In this document: positions 44,395 to 56,224 of the stretch, piece by piece | How the letters are laid out: each line of letters starts with the position of its first letter | How positions within the stretch are numbered: the first letter of the stretch is position 1 | Assembly: GCA_029204225.1 (NCBI GenBank) | Contig: CM055111.1 | Location: 15,937,207-16,001,206, forward strand | Source: Diphasiastrum complanatum | Lineage: Eukaryota > Streptophyta > Lycopodiopsida > Lycopodiales > Lycopodiaceae | Direction of reading: 5' to 3' | DNA: 64,000 nucleotides | The notes under the pieces: generated by a model | What the model saw: only the letters and a program-made list of their open reading frames with translations | Databases searched by the model: none | Told to the model about the DNA's origin: nothing | Made by a program: the position numbers and the translations under genes

Positions 44395-45310
44395 GATCAG
44401 GTCACATGACATCAGATGGAGTTCGTAGCTTCTTCAATTCGACTTTGAGGTGGGCATTTTCGTTCATCAACTTTGACAGCTCATAAGAGCTGTGGGATCA
44501 CTTAAGGCATTCCTCTTCCACATGTCTAGTAAGTTCCTCCATGGAGACAATTTGTTGATTTATGATCTTTGTCAATTGGGTGCCCTAGGTAGCAACAGAG
44601 GTGTACACAGCCTGATACTAGGGAACTTCATTCTCTAACTGGAAGGATTCTGCATTAGTAGCTGCTATGTGCCATTTGGTTCCCAATAGTCTATCTCAAA
44701 GATCCATATTCTCAACTTTTAGTAATGACAATTTCGCTTCACTGGCAGCAAGATTATCTTTCAACAACTCCACCTCGGGGTCTCTCTTGTCTTTCTAGTC
44801 GGGCATTTCAACAACTGGCCTTCACCAATGGAATCCTTTCAATCCATTTCTCTACCTACTCAGTATCAACACATTTTGCAGCCAACCATTGCTCTGCTTC
44901 TGCTCCCGACACCATTACGGGGGTATGTAAACAGAAGCCCTACGGTGTAGTGTCACTAGAATCGTAGAGCACGGGGTAAGTATCAAAAGGGGTAGTTGGT
45001 AAAGAGTGTCCCTTGTGAGAATCAAATTTGCCTCTATCAATAGACGACTGATCTGCAAGTTGTGCTGGGGTAGAAATGTTGGTCTGTTGAGGTGTTGCCA
45101 GTGACAATTGATTTAGGGCCTCACAGATCCGCTAGTGTCCTATAAAACCCAGGAGGGTCTATGTCGTCAACTGCAGCAGCACACTCGGCTATCTTCTTAT
45201 CAGTTTTCCATATATCTGATATAGCCCTTGTCATTTTTTCCGTACTCGCACAAGCAATTTTTTGTTTCAGCAAGTTATTAGATTTTTTGTGAATGACTGA
45301 TACCAAGATA
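44395..45310 (-). pseudogene. unidentified gene remnant with coiled-coil region
   Basis: Minus strand, reading leftwards. A frame at 45306-45121 has KMTRAISDIWKTDKKIAECA and AAVDDIDPPGFYRTLADL. Another (about 45120-44900) has LNQLSLATPQQTNISTPAQL and VMVSGAEAEQWLAAK. A third (about 44850-44410) is heptad-like: PEVELLKDNLAASEAKLSLL, ENAHLKVELKKLRTPSDVM. At least three in-frame stops lie in the third part. The heptads point to a coiled coil. I do not recognise the protein. It may be a host gene related to the exon-like pieces at 45.6-46.6 kb, or a gag-like coiled coil of a gypsy-type element. Confidence 0.35.
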
Positions 45311-45327
45311 CGATATTTCAGAAAGAG

Positions 45328-46622
45328 CTAGAAATAATTACGTTGTTCAGTTGAATTTATGAAAATCCTCTTCAAATACAAAAATAGTGATTGTACCAGC
45401 TCTCTTGGTTGAGAGTTTTCTCTAATGGTATTTGGCTTTCCAGAGTCCTGGTCATTCATATTTAAGTGGCTTGTTTCAGTAATCCATGCTTGTTGTTTGT
45501 TCTCTAATTCACCAAATTTATGCAACTTGTGCATCGGACATCTACACGAGATTTCGGGCTTGTAACTATAGTTATGTTATTGTACTCATGTTAATACAGC
45601 AGATGAAGAATTGGGTCAGCTAACTTGTAACTGGTTCTAGATAGCAGAGACAAGTTCTAATTTCAAGAATGCAAGCTTTGCCACAATGGCTTGCGGGATC
45701 TCTTTTATTGTATTCTCCAGTTCTTGCATCCTTGATTTTACCATGCAAATATAACCTACAATTGTAGGGCGTCTTGCCGACGAATTACTTTTTTTCTACT
45801 TGCTTCAACTATATAGGTGCTGATTTTGAATGTTAGTCAGAAAACAATTTTGAAATGTGCTAATTCAATCCATTCTTGTTGTAGTAGCTACATTTTATTG
45901 GGCCTTAGAAACTGAATTCAATTATGATATGACATCATCACGAGCCAACTCCCATTTCTTTTTTCCAGAGCTATCAAATTTTGTTTTTCCATCTGAGTCA
46001 TGGCGACGATCTGCGTGATCAATTAAACGCTCATTCGCAACTCTGTGAGTTATTCACAATTGTGCGACTTTCTACAACGTCGTCATACACTTTAGTTTTT
46101 TGTAATAGGACGAGCTTCTATTGACAAATCCAGGTAGGTTAACTAACTGATAATCAGGTGTTCAGTTTTCCAGATATCTAATAACAGCGTTTTGGTCGCT
46201 TCTTGTATGAACCTGATATTGTCTTTTTTTTTTTTTTTGGCTTGTCATTTTTCTTTGTTTAGAGGCACGTATTTCCAAAATATTGGATTGCAGATTTAAG
46301 TATGGCCTCATAAAGTTCTTTATTAAGCTTGTGCATTTTTAGCATTGAATGAACTTCTTTTCATAATTTTTGATGACTATAAAGTTTCACAGGATGATTA
46401 TGGCCTTTGTGTGCCACTTTGTAGTATAGTGAAATAGTGATTCTTCAGTACCAAAATTTTAGCTCCTTTGGGTTTTGTAGCAACCAAAGTCTGTGCAATG
46501 GGTAAATTGTGAGGTTTGGGACGGTCTTGCATAGTTGCAGAAGTACTTGAACATTGACTGGATCTGTAAGCAGAATTTTTTATATTGATGTCATCAATTG
46601 CATATCCAACCTTCTTCATCAT
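45328..46622 (-). pseudogene. exon-like pieces of an unidentified minus-strand gene
   Basis: Four minus-strand coding-like pieces are separated by AT-rich gaps. They are 46622-46440 (DDINIKNSAYRSSQCSST, IAQTLVATKPKGAKILVLKN), about 46030-45920 (DGKTKFDSSGKKKWELARDD), about 45745-45655 (SRMQELENTIKEIPQAIVAK) and 45534-45400 (ETSHLNMNDQDSGKPNTIRE). Spacing and composition resemble exons of one gene running leftwards into the coiled-coil piece. The right side abuts the copia protease remnant at about 46640. The family is unknown, and whether the pieces were really spliced together is inference. Confidence 0.35.
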
Positions 46623-46634
46623 CAGAAGATTCGT

Positions 46635-47669
46635 ATCAATAATTATTTCTCGTGTGAGGTGGCTCCCGAATCAAGTACTACTTCTTAAATTGAATTAGAT
46701 GAACAACATAGATTAGCACTAACATCTTCTGCTGCTCTGGAGCATTCTGCCTTGTCTTCGACATAGTTTGAATTTGAAGGTTCACTTCAATTTTGCTCCT
46801 TTTTGTTTCTGAGATTCTGATAACAGTCTACTGCTGCATGACTTCGTTTATGATAATAAATGCATTCAATTTTTGGATTTAACCAACACTTTTCTTTTGT
46901 GTGACCTGATCTTCTACATCTATTACAGATCTTCTTATCACCAAAATTCTTCTGTTGTTTACCAGATTGTTGTTCATTTGTCTTAGACTCATTCTTTTTA
47001 GACAACTCCCTCTTAAACTTAGACTTCTTAGAAGATTTATTCTTCTGAGTAAATAGAGCGTTTTCTGAATCACCATTGTCATCATAGCATTCACGAGCTC
47101 TACTTCCTCTTTAACTCCGTCTATTGCCTTTTGAAGTGTCATTGTCGCAGCTTTCGCCAATAAGGTTCGAGTTGTGTGGACTGACCTAGGTAGGGCTCGA
47201 AGAAAATAACTAAGTTGTTTTTCCTTTGAAATTGTATTTTCTGCACCAGAATTCTACAAGGAAATAAACGAATCTTTAATCTTTCACACGAATGTATTTA
47301 GGTCTTTGTCATCCCACTGTAGATAAGTTAATTGGTCTTCCAAGAACATAAATCTTTTGCATTCGAAATTGATGTCAGATCTAGCATTATATTGTCATGC
47401 ACTGAAGACGCAATAATTGCAATAGCTTTGTCATTTTTCAAACTCCATTTTCGAAGTTCTTTGCCAAGAGTAGTTACTGGTTTCTCCTCTATTGGTCCTA
47501 CCCATTGCCATAGACCTTCACCCTTCAATAAGAGTGAAGTCTTTATTCTCCAAATCAAGTAGTTTGAGCCTTCTGGATCCAAGATTGTAGTGATCTTTGT
47601 GGATACAAAAATAGTACTATGTCGACTCAGATTCATTCTGATATTACTGTATCAGTTTTGAAATTCTAT
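46635..47669 (-). mobile_element. Ty1/copia gag remnant
   Basis: Read right to left: gag N-terminus 47636-47328 (TTILDPEGSNYLIWRIKTSL, LLKGEGLWQWVGP), the middle with many AT-rich changes, and CCHC knuckles at 46940-46820 (CNRCRRSGHTKEKCW, then IECIYYHKRSHAAVDC). A protease start near 46700 contains the active-site motif VLDSGATSHE. The element stops there. It is the same family as the remnants at 1.65-4.88 and 12.8-14.1 kb. Incomplete, with a few breaks. Confidence 0.75.
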
Positions 47670-47681
47670 GCTCTGATACCA
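47670..47681 (-). promoter_or_regulatory. primer-binding site, initiator tRNA-Met type
   Basis: Plus-strand GCTCTGATACCA, the exact complement of TGGTATCAGAGC, between gag (left) and LTR (right). Confidence 0.8.
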
Positions 47682-48550
47682 CTTTAGAAAAAATAGTAAT
47701 TATTTTTCCACAGAGAACACGATGAAAGTTTGAATAAATCAAACTAATATCAGTGTCTTCAATCGGGTCAGTATTCGATCTATGTACTAATAGAACAGTT
47801 TTTGCTCTGATTGAATATGCGTGCGGAAATAAGAGACATTTTTAGACAATTTTAGACAATAAGAAACTATTGATCAAAAATGAATTTCTATAACTCTGAA
47901 TCTGAATCATCAATATACATCTCCTACTATCTTATCTCGTTGTTGTGTCTTTGATTGAGTGAGTGGGTTACAATGAGTAGTGCACATCTATTTATATTAC
48001 TACGGGATAGGTCTTTTGGCCTTTTATTCACAGGTCTTTTGGTCTTTTATTTCTGTAATAGTAGATATCTAACAGTTTATGATGGTTGATATTTAAATAG
48101 ACGCTCTGTTTCTAGGGTCAAATATATTCTATTCGCGAATTATTCACGACAGTGCATCTCTTTTCTCAGCTTCGTGTTTTGCAAGTTGTTCGTGACACTT
48201 TTCACTTTGAGTTTGAAGAAGAAATTCAGAATATTTCGCGAATTGTTCATGACAATTTTGTGACATCTGATGTTTAAATAAGAAATAGAATACTCCGTGA
48301 CAAGATTTTGTTCAGGAATCTTTCGAGCTTCAACAAGAAAGGCATGAGCTTCTACAAGAAACTGTTTCACGAATCTTTTGAGAATCTTTCACAAATCTTT
48401 CGATTTGGCTGAAAGATAGATTTCGTGAATCTTTGGAGAATCTTTTGAGTTGGCTGAAAGATAGATTAGCGAATCTTTCACGAATCTTTTGAGTTTGATC
48501 ACGAATAGAAAAGTTTTGAGTTCACGTTCATTTATTTCTTATCCTTTGTC
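47682..48550 (-). mobile_element. copia 5' LTR (right boundary uncertain)
   Basis: The LTR follows the PBS. A minus-strand TATA-like ATATAAATAG is at about 47990. The outer boundary may be at 48073 (minus-strand TGTTAGATATC) or further out: the sequence at 48120-48540 has GCGAATTATTCACGA and GAATCTTTCACGAATC repeats like those in the U3 of the LTR at 17054-17818, suggesting that the LTR extends to near 48550. Confidence 0.5.
48120..48520. repeat. irregular GAATCTTTCACGAATCTTTTG repeats
   Basis: At least six copies of (C/G)GAATCTTT(C/T) alternate with GAGTTGGCTGAAAGATAGATT, which occurs twice (about 48400 and 48450). Probably U3 repeats of the neighbouring LTR. Confidence 0.55.
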
Positions 48551-48554
48551 AAGT

Positions 48555-48734
48555 AAACTGCACAGTTTGTTAGTAGAATCAAGATCTATCTAATCAGTTG
48601 TTCTACATTCATAGCCAACTGGGTGACGCATTTGATCACCTAATTGCTAAGTATAAGTAGTTGTTCATATTCCTACATCACAAGCATTGAAGCATGAAGA
48701 TCAATCATCAAGTATTAAATAGTTAGTGTTTCAA
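48555..48734. other. short spacer, nothing recognised
   Basis: Unassigned sequence between the LTR and the next copia remnant. Confidence 0.3.
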
Positions 48735-50388
48735 GAAGAAGAACCAATCTAAGCAAGCTAACCTTATTAATGAGGATGAGTGTGAGGGTGTTGAGAGTGA
48801 AAGAGAATATTCATTAATGATGTCTACTTTTTCATTTTTTCCTTTTAAGAATGAAGAAGTTTGGTGGATAAATAGTGGGGCTAGTTCCCATATGTCTAGT
48901 TCTAGAAACTATTTCACTAGTCTCATACCATATCTAGGTGCAAAAAGATCAATTTATACAGCTAATGATGTAGAGTGTAGGATTGAAGAATAGGTAGTAT
49001 TCCACTGCATGCATCATCTTCAAAATCTTTTTGCTTACATGATGTACTTTATGTACCTAGATTGACCAAGAATCTCATTGGTGTAGTAAAGTTGTTTGAT
49101 AGTGGATTGGATGTCAAATTTCAACTTGACAAGTGTATAATCTCAAGAGAAAATGAAGTTATTGCTAGAGGATCTAGAATTGGTAAGTATATTCTAGGGA
49201 GAGTGCTAACATTTCAAATATTGCTTATGAGACCAAGGTTCTTCAGGAGGACCTGTGGCATAAGAGATTGGGACATCCCAACTTTAAAGCCATGCAATCT
49301 ATGGTCAAGGAAGGAAAAGTTGTTGGACTACCAAAGACACTGTCAAAGGAGCTTCTACCTTGTGAAGCTTGTGTGCTGGCAAAATCACACAGAAGGCCTT
49401 TTCCTGGATCAAGCATCAAGACAAAGCAACCATTTGAGCTCGTGCACTCTGATGTTCATTTCTCATCAACTAAGAGCAAAGGAGGAGCAAATTGATTTGT
49501 TTCCTTTGTAGATGATTATACAAGATATTCTTGGATCTATATGTTGTCTTCTAAAGCCATGGTCTATGATGTTTTTCTTACTTTCAAAGCTTATTTAGAA
49601 AAGCAGTTTTCTTTCAAGTTGAAAGCTTTGAGAAGTGACAGTGGAGGAGAATACACCTCCAATAAGTTTAAAGACTTTTGTGAGAGAGAGGGTATTCAAC
49701 GAGAGTTTTCTTGTTCATATACTCCTTAGCAAAATGGAGTTGTTGAGAGACAAAATAGAACTTTGTGTAAATGTGCAAAAGCCATCAGGCTAGAAGCTTC
49801 TCTGCCTAAAGAATTTTGGGGAGAGGCAGTTTCATGTGCAAACTATATTTGTAATAGGCTTCCAAATCTTGCAATAGGAGGAAAAACATCATTTGAGATG
49901 TTGTATAAGAAAAAGCCTAAGGTAGATCATCTTAGGATTTTTGGCTGTGTATGCTTTGTGCATGTGCCTATAGAAACTAGGAAGAAGGAAGATCCTAGTG
50001 CTGTAAAAGAAATTTTTGTAGGATATGCATGTATAAAAAAGCATACAAAGTTTATTTAACCTCTATTGACAAGAATGTTGCTAGTAGAGATGTGATCTTC
50101 CATGAAGATCAGAAGTTTGACTTGGAAGATGCACAGATCAAGGAGTCTCATGCAAGATCTACAATCATCAATCTCGATGCTGCTCAAGAAGTGGTGAGGC
50201 CGAGGCTTGAGGAGGAGCAAACTCAAGCTACCACACCAAGAAGATCTACATGAGCAAGATCTGAGCCAAGGAGGCTCACATGTGATGAAGAAGGAAGGCA
50301 AGTAGAAGGTGAAACTTCCTATCATGCTCTCTTCATATCAGATGAAAAGCCTAAAGATGTCCGAGAAGCTCTTCAATCCAGAAAGATA
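48735..50388 (+). mobile_element. Ty1/copia remnant (gag tail to integrase C-terminus)
   Basis: Plus strand: post-knuckle gag and protease region from about 48740 (VWWINSGASSHMSSS), pre-integrase 49060-49270 (TKNLIGVVKLFDSGLDVKFQ), and integrase 49268-49960 (GHPNFKAMQSMVKEGKVVGL, FELVHSDVHFSS, SGGEYTSNKFKDFCEREGIQ). The integrase C-terminal part and linker follow to about 50370 (FGCVCFVHVPIETRKKEDP). It runs directly into the oppositely oriented element at about 50388. Several breaks, no LTR. It is related to, but distinct from, its neighbour. Confidence 0.8.
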
Positions 50389-53300
50389 TTGTATGCACTA
50401 ATAGACTTTCGATCCATCTTGTCACTTGCAAAGTCCGAATCTGAGTAGCCAATAATGGATAGATCTTCACTTTTATAGAGTAGACCATAATCACAAGATA
50501 AAGATACATATTTTAGAATCCTCTTGGCCATCTTCCAATGATGGATCTTAGGATCTTGCATAAATTGACTCAATTTCTGCACACAAAAACTTAGATCGGG
50601 CCTAGTAATGGTAAGCCAAATCAAGGAGCCTACAAGACTTCTAAAAAGTGTGATGTCCTCAAAGGATCTTTCATCATCTTTATGAGGATCTTTTACAATT
50701 TGCTCCATTGGAGTATCTATGCTCTTAGAATTTTCCATATGAAATTTTTTCAACATAGAGTGAGCATATCTAGATTGACATATAAAGACATGATTTTCAT
50801 AAAAATCAAGACACAAGTTCTCATTCATATCGAACTCTTTATGCTATATTGATAATCAAGTACAAAAAATAATATTGTAAAAACATGATTCCTATTATTA
50901 TTAACTGATATCAAAATTTTAGGGTCTTTTTCTGATGGATGATAGATTTGGCAATCTTTGGATGAGAGTGAGACATTATTGTCAATCTTAGTACAAAATA
51001 TGTTTGTTTAGATCATTGTATGTGAGTCTAATCAGTGGACTAGGGCCAGCTGTATGTATGACGATACAATCAAGAAACACACGTCTTCTAAATGACAAGC
51101 TTCACATACGTAAAATTATTTTCTATAGGAAAAGAAATTTATTTTCAATTATCGATTTACTAGTTGTGATAGATCTTGCATTTTAAACTCACAATAAAGT
51201 GCTACCTTGGTTTCATCAACTAGCTTGATACAACTTCCACAAAGAATAATGTCATCAACATAAATTAGAAGAATAACAATATTGCTATCAACAAACTTTA
51301 GATACATGGAAGGGTCATAGTCACTAAGAGTAAATCCTAGTGAGATAAGAAAAGAATTAAGTCTTCAATACCATGATCTGGTGCTTGAGTCCATAAAGAC
51401 TTTTGAAGAACAAGCACACTTTGGGCTCATCCTTGATAAATCCTTGAGGTTGTTCCATATAGATCTCCTCCTCAAGGTAACCATTTAGAAAAGCATTGGA
51501 TAGATCTAATTAGAACACCTTCCACTTGAAAAAACAAGCAAGAGAAATAAGAATTCTTATTGTCACCATCTTTGCAACGGGTGAAAAGGTCTCCTCATAA
51601 TCAAGACCATGGATTTGAGCAAATCCTTTGGCACATCATCTTGCTTTATGCTTGTTGATGGTGCCATCATGATTGAACTTGATCCAAAATACCCACTTGC
51701 AACCAATCACATGCTTGTTGGATGGAGGATCCACAAGCTCCCAAGTATTGTTGGTGATCAATGCATCATACTCTTGCTTCATGGCATCATACCACTCCTT
51801 GGTATTGAGTGTCTCTTGTACATTCTTTGGCTCTTCATGAGAGACATAAAAAACATAATTAGTGGAATCAAGATCCACTTGTTTGCCTTTGTCAACATAT
51901 GAGAGCCTCTTAGGCTCGGATCTATCTCTCATGGATCTTCTTGGTGAAAAAATCCGAGGAGAGTCTTCTTCGAATCTTGACCCCATCACATCATGATTGT
52001 GTTCAAAATCAATAATTGATGATGCATCCATAGATTTCTTGATCTCGGCCTCTTCAAAAGATGAGTGTTGATCTTCATGAAAGACAACATCTCTACTTTC
52101 AAATTATCTTGAGAAGTAGAGAGTATAAAGACTCTATAGGCCTTCTTGGTGGATAAGTATCCAACCATGATCCCTTTGCATGCACTAAGATCTTCCTTCT
52201 GCCTTGTTTCCAAGGGAATATGGGCAAAGCATATGCATCCAAAAACTCTAAGGTGATCAACCTTAGGCTTCTTCAAATATAAGATTTCATATGGTGACTT
52301 TCCTCCAAGAGCTATATGTGGGAGCCTATTGCAAAGATAATCTGCACAATTAATGGCTTCTCCCCAAAAATCTTTGGGAAAATATGCCTCAATTCTCATA
52401 GATTTTGCACATTCACATAGAGATCTATTCTTTCTCTCAGCCACTCCATTTTGAGATGGAGAGTATGCACAATAGAACTCTCTTTTGATGCCTTCAAGCT
52501 CACAAATATCATGAGATTTATTGGAGATATATTCACCAACTCCATCACTTCTAAGAGCTTTAATCTTGAATGAGAATTGCTTCTCTACACAAGCTTTGAA
52601 AATAAGGAAATGATCAAACACCATAGATCTAGAAGCAAGAAGATATATCCAAGTGAATCTTGTGAAACCATCAATGAAAGTAACAAAACAAGTGGCTCCT
52701 CCCTTGCTTGTAGTTGATGAGAAATGCACATCTGAGTGGATTAACTCCAAAGGATGCTTGCTTTCAATAGAAGATCTTGTAAATGGCTTTTTGTGAGATT
52801 TAGCGATAGCACAAGCCTCACAAGGCTTGATCTTCTTGGAGAATGACTTTGGCAAGCCAATAGCTTTGGCTTCTTTGATCATAGAGAGCATGGATTTGTA
52901 GTTGGGATGTCCCAACCTCCTATGCCATAATTCCTCCATAGAGAGCTTGTTTACAAGCATTTACATATTCATTTGGATCTAGTTTATAGATGCCACCAAA
53001 TCTAGATGCTAATGCAAGTATCTCATCATTCTTCTTGATAGTGCAAGTATCAACATTGAATTTTACATCAAGGCCATTATCAAGCAATTGGCCAACACTA
53101 ATAAGATTCTTGGTAAGCTTAGGTACATAAAGAACTTTAGAGAGAGAAAGAACTTCAGAGGATGCAAGCTTGAAGGCAATGTTCCCTATGCCTTCAATAG
53201 GACATTCAAAATCATTTGTAGTGTATATTGATTTCTTGACTCAATCATAAGGTGCAATAGAAGAGAAAAAGTCCTTGGAGCTACACATATGTGAAGAGGC

Positions 53301-53905
53301 TCCACTATCAATATACCATAGGCCATCCTTCTTGAAAGGAGTAGATGAGAAACTAGAGACCATAAGAGATCCCTCTCCATCACTTGCAATAGTGTCTTCC
53401 TTCTCATTGGTAATGTTGGCTTGCTTGAGTTGATTCTTCTTCTTGAAGCAATTGGTGGCATAATGACCTTTCTTGCCACAATAAAAGCACTTGATCTTCT
53501 TCTTCTTGAGCTTGGATGATGAAGCATTAGAGGAATCATCTTCCTCCTCATCTTTGTCTTTGGATTTGACTTTGTCCTTGCTTGAGGATTGTTGATGTTG
53601 GTTCTTGCTCCTCCCTTTGTGCTTATCCTTGGCAAAGAGAGCTTTGCCATCATTACGAGTGAGAGAAAGCTTGTCCATCCTCAAGAGCTTGTACTCTTGT
53701 CTTGATTCTTCCAAAATTAGCACACTTTGGAGAGCCTACAAACTTGGTAGCTCCTCCTTAATGGCATAGGATTGGACAAGGTTATCAAATTCACTTCTCA
53801 AGCCATTGAGAATGACTTGAACTAGTCATTTTGATTGATGGAATCACCAATACAAGCAAGTTCTCTATGAATATCTTTTACTCTCAAAACATAACTAGAT
53901 GCACT
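50373..53905 (-). mobile_element. Ty1/copia remnant (gag to RNase H), with an inserted segment
   Basis: Read right to left: gag 53905-53240 with a CCHC knuckle CFYCGKKGHYATNC near 53480, a protease motif WYIDSGASSHMCSS near 53310, and pre-integrase near 53100-52930. A long open integrase frame runs 52960-51986 (LWHRRLGHPNYKSMLSMIKE, ELIHSDVHFSS, RSDGVGEYISNKSHDICELE, SQNGVAERKNRSLCEC). The RT start is at 51900-51400 (WYDAMKQEYDALITNNTWEL). The RT end and RNase H are at 50828-50373 (SRYAHSMLKKFHMENSKSID, SLIWLTITRPDLSFCVQKLS). Much of RT is missing or displaced by the insertion at 50816-51165. No LTRs. It is the best preserved integrase in the window but is broken overall. Confidence 0.82.
50816..51165. 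other. 350-bp insertion within the copia RT region
   Basis: Compared with the related element at 63780-63860, the sequence between ATAAAAATCAA (50800) and AGATCTTGCATTTTAAA (51170) is replaced by unrelated AT-rich DNA. No terminal inverted repeat or clear target duplication was seen. It may be a small non-autonomous DNA element or filler. Confidence 0.45.
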
Positions 53906-54094
53906 CGCTTTAGAGGGTAAATAGTAAAGTACACATGTATTCCATCATTAGGCCAAAAGTCAACTATGATGTAGCTCGAGCTAGTTAGGCTCTCTACAAG
54001 TGTCAAGTTTAGGTTTAATGAGTGACACTTCCTATGTGTTGGCAAAAAGTCAAGGGTGTAATCATAAGTGAGAGTTTCATTAGAAGGGTCCAAT

Positions 54095-55430
54095 CAAATC
54101 AAAGGGATGCTGAGTCACTCATCCAATAGGAATTAAGAGGTGCTAGCAAAGGGGGTCCAATAGGTGCTTTCGATGGAGACTTTAGCATGTTGAGATTTCT
54201 GAGGCGGTTGAGCTGGTATTCGTTGAACTCTATAACGGGTAGCATGTGGTGTAGGATCTGCTCATCTGTCAGCTCAGCTTCCTCATCATAGAACAATGCA
54301 TGTTTCCAAGGGACTAAATAATCTTCAACAGGTTCTAGAATAGGCTCCGGTGACAGCCATGCTACATTTATCATGTTCATCCCAGATGAGATAGGCATGT
54401 CAAGGGTTCTGAGTCTGAATCTGGATCTGGATGAGATGTATGCCCAGCCATATTGTCAATATTTGCCAATGCAACCTTTCACAACACAGTATCTATTTGT
54501 GAGTTATAATGAACACCCATTGAAGCTTTCGGACGATCAATGCTATGGTCCGTTGTAGAAGAAGTGTCATCAGCTTTGGGTGGTACAGGCTTCACCGCCC
54601 ATGTGGAGGGATCCACCTTTACTGCCCTCTCTCTGTTCTCAAATGTGATTTTGCCGGTCCCCCAATCATGAAATACTTGTGCAATTCGCAACCAGGGTCG
54701 TCCCAACAAAACTCGATAGGCAGTGGGTGTTTCAGGAATGTCCATCACCACAAATGTAGTAACAAATTGTACCCCTACTATCTTGACTGGAATGTCTTCT
54801 ACAATCCCCTTTGGCCACACACATGATCGATTAGCTAATTTGATAGAAAACTTGGCAGCTTCCAGGCCCTGTAGATTCCATTTCTCATACAAAGTAGTGG
54901 AAATAAGGTTGACACCCGATCCTCCATCTACAACAACAGCTTCTTCTTTGAAGAGTTTGTTCTTGATAGGAAGAGTTATATTGTGCTGCTCACTCTCCCA
55001 AGCCACTCCCACATTCAGAATATTGTTGGTTTCTTCGAAATTGGCACAAAATAATGGTTCTTTGGAAGGTATGTCTGATTCAATGTTCAACCAATCCGAC
55101 AAGACACCCTTTGCTTGAGGTGCAAGTCAAAGGAACTCTCCAATAGAGATGTTCATTCTGCTGGCTAAGATGCTTGTCAACAGTTTCGTCCTTGGAGCTT
55201 CGGGTTCTGCCATATAGAATGGTTCTTCTCAATGATGTAATTGCATGTTCACATCTGATTTGTGTGGTGAACCTTGCGGTGCGATCGCTTGTTGATCTCT
55301 TTCTAGTGCAGTGTCTTGAGGAGCTGTCGGTTGATGTACAGCTTGAGCAGCTTTCTCCACTTGTGCTTCTTGTATCCAATGCTTGATCTTCTGATATCAT
55401 CTTTGTTCATCTTTCACATTCGATAAGGTA
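54095..55430 (-). mobile_element. Ty3/gypsy-like remnant: protease and flanking region
   Basis: Minus strand. The open frame 55102-54479 contains a retropepsin-like domain: EEAVVVDGGSGVNLISTTLY (active-site D-G/S-G class), FSIKLANRS, GVQFVTTFVVMDIPETP and the flap-distal signature LLGRPWLRIAQVFHDW. This arrangement (D-x-G-S, then LGRPWL) is that of Ty3/gypsy proteases, not copia. A further frame 54398-54099 continues the linker. It joins the copia element's gag end near 53.9-54.1 kb. RT and integrase are absent. A few breaks. Confidence 0.7.
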
Positions 55431-55639
55431 ATCTTGCTCCTCATGATGTTGAAAGTTGATTAGCTGGCACAGAGTGTGGTGATGATGGAGTTACCTCCTT
55501 ACGCTTTTGTGCTCGCGTAACAGCTAACACTAGAATGTTACAATAGGGAGGTCTCCTTGGTATAGTTTGTGAAAAGTACAATACTAAGGACCATAAATGG
55601 ATCTTTGAATGATCCACAAGGTCGATTGTATGCTTGTTA

Positions 55640-56215
55640 AACAATCTATCAAAAACTAGTCATAAGAATACAAGATCTAGTTTAGCAGCTTGATAGAAAA
55701 CAAGTAGAGACAATCAAAGCATTGATCAATAAGTGTAATCCAAGTCCACACGTGTGGAAATAAGGTTTTAGTATGACCTGTAGATAGTGTTTACAAAGTG
55801 CCAAAGCTGGGTTTCATTGGAAATCAAGAGTAATCACCATACAATGAGAGGAAACACGAGTTTCTCCTTGAGGCTCCAAAAAGTTTCTATCTTCTCACTA
55901 TGGAGAATGGGAATACATAGTAAAACACACTTCCTTTGCTAAGTTAGGTGAAAATCCAGCATGTAATAAGGAAGTAGACTCCACTTTCTTGCCCTAGTGT
56001 GAAAACCCTAGCCTAGATCCAAGAGTCATGCTTGGTAGGTACAAATCTCATCATAAATCATGGTCTAGATCCTACAAAGTAGGAATCACTACCAAATGGA
56101 CACAACCACTCCTCTTGACTCAGGGTAACCTACTTTAGGTGTGTATGTACAAGTGGAACTTTGGCCATTCAAGTAACCAACAAACAATATTGACAAAATG
56201 TACAATATTCTACAT
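55640..56215. other. non-coding segment between gag and protease remnants
   Basis: No coding match. It separates the gag and protease parts of the Ty3/gypsy-like remnant and could be an inserted solo LTR (it begins near TGTTAAACAATC), but I found no partner copy or target duplication. Confidence 0.3.
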
Positions 56216-56224
56216 GGCTAGATT

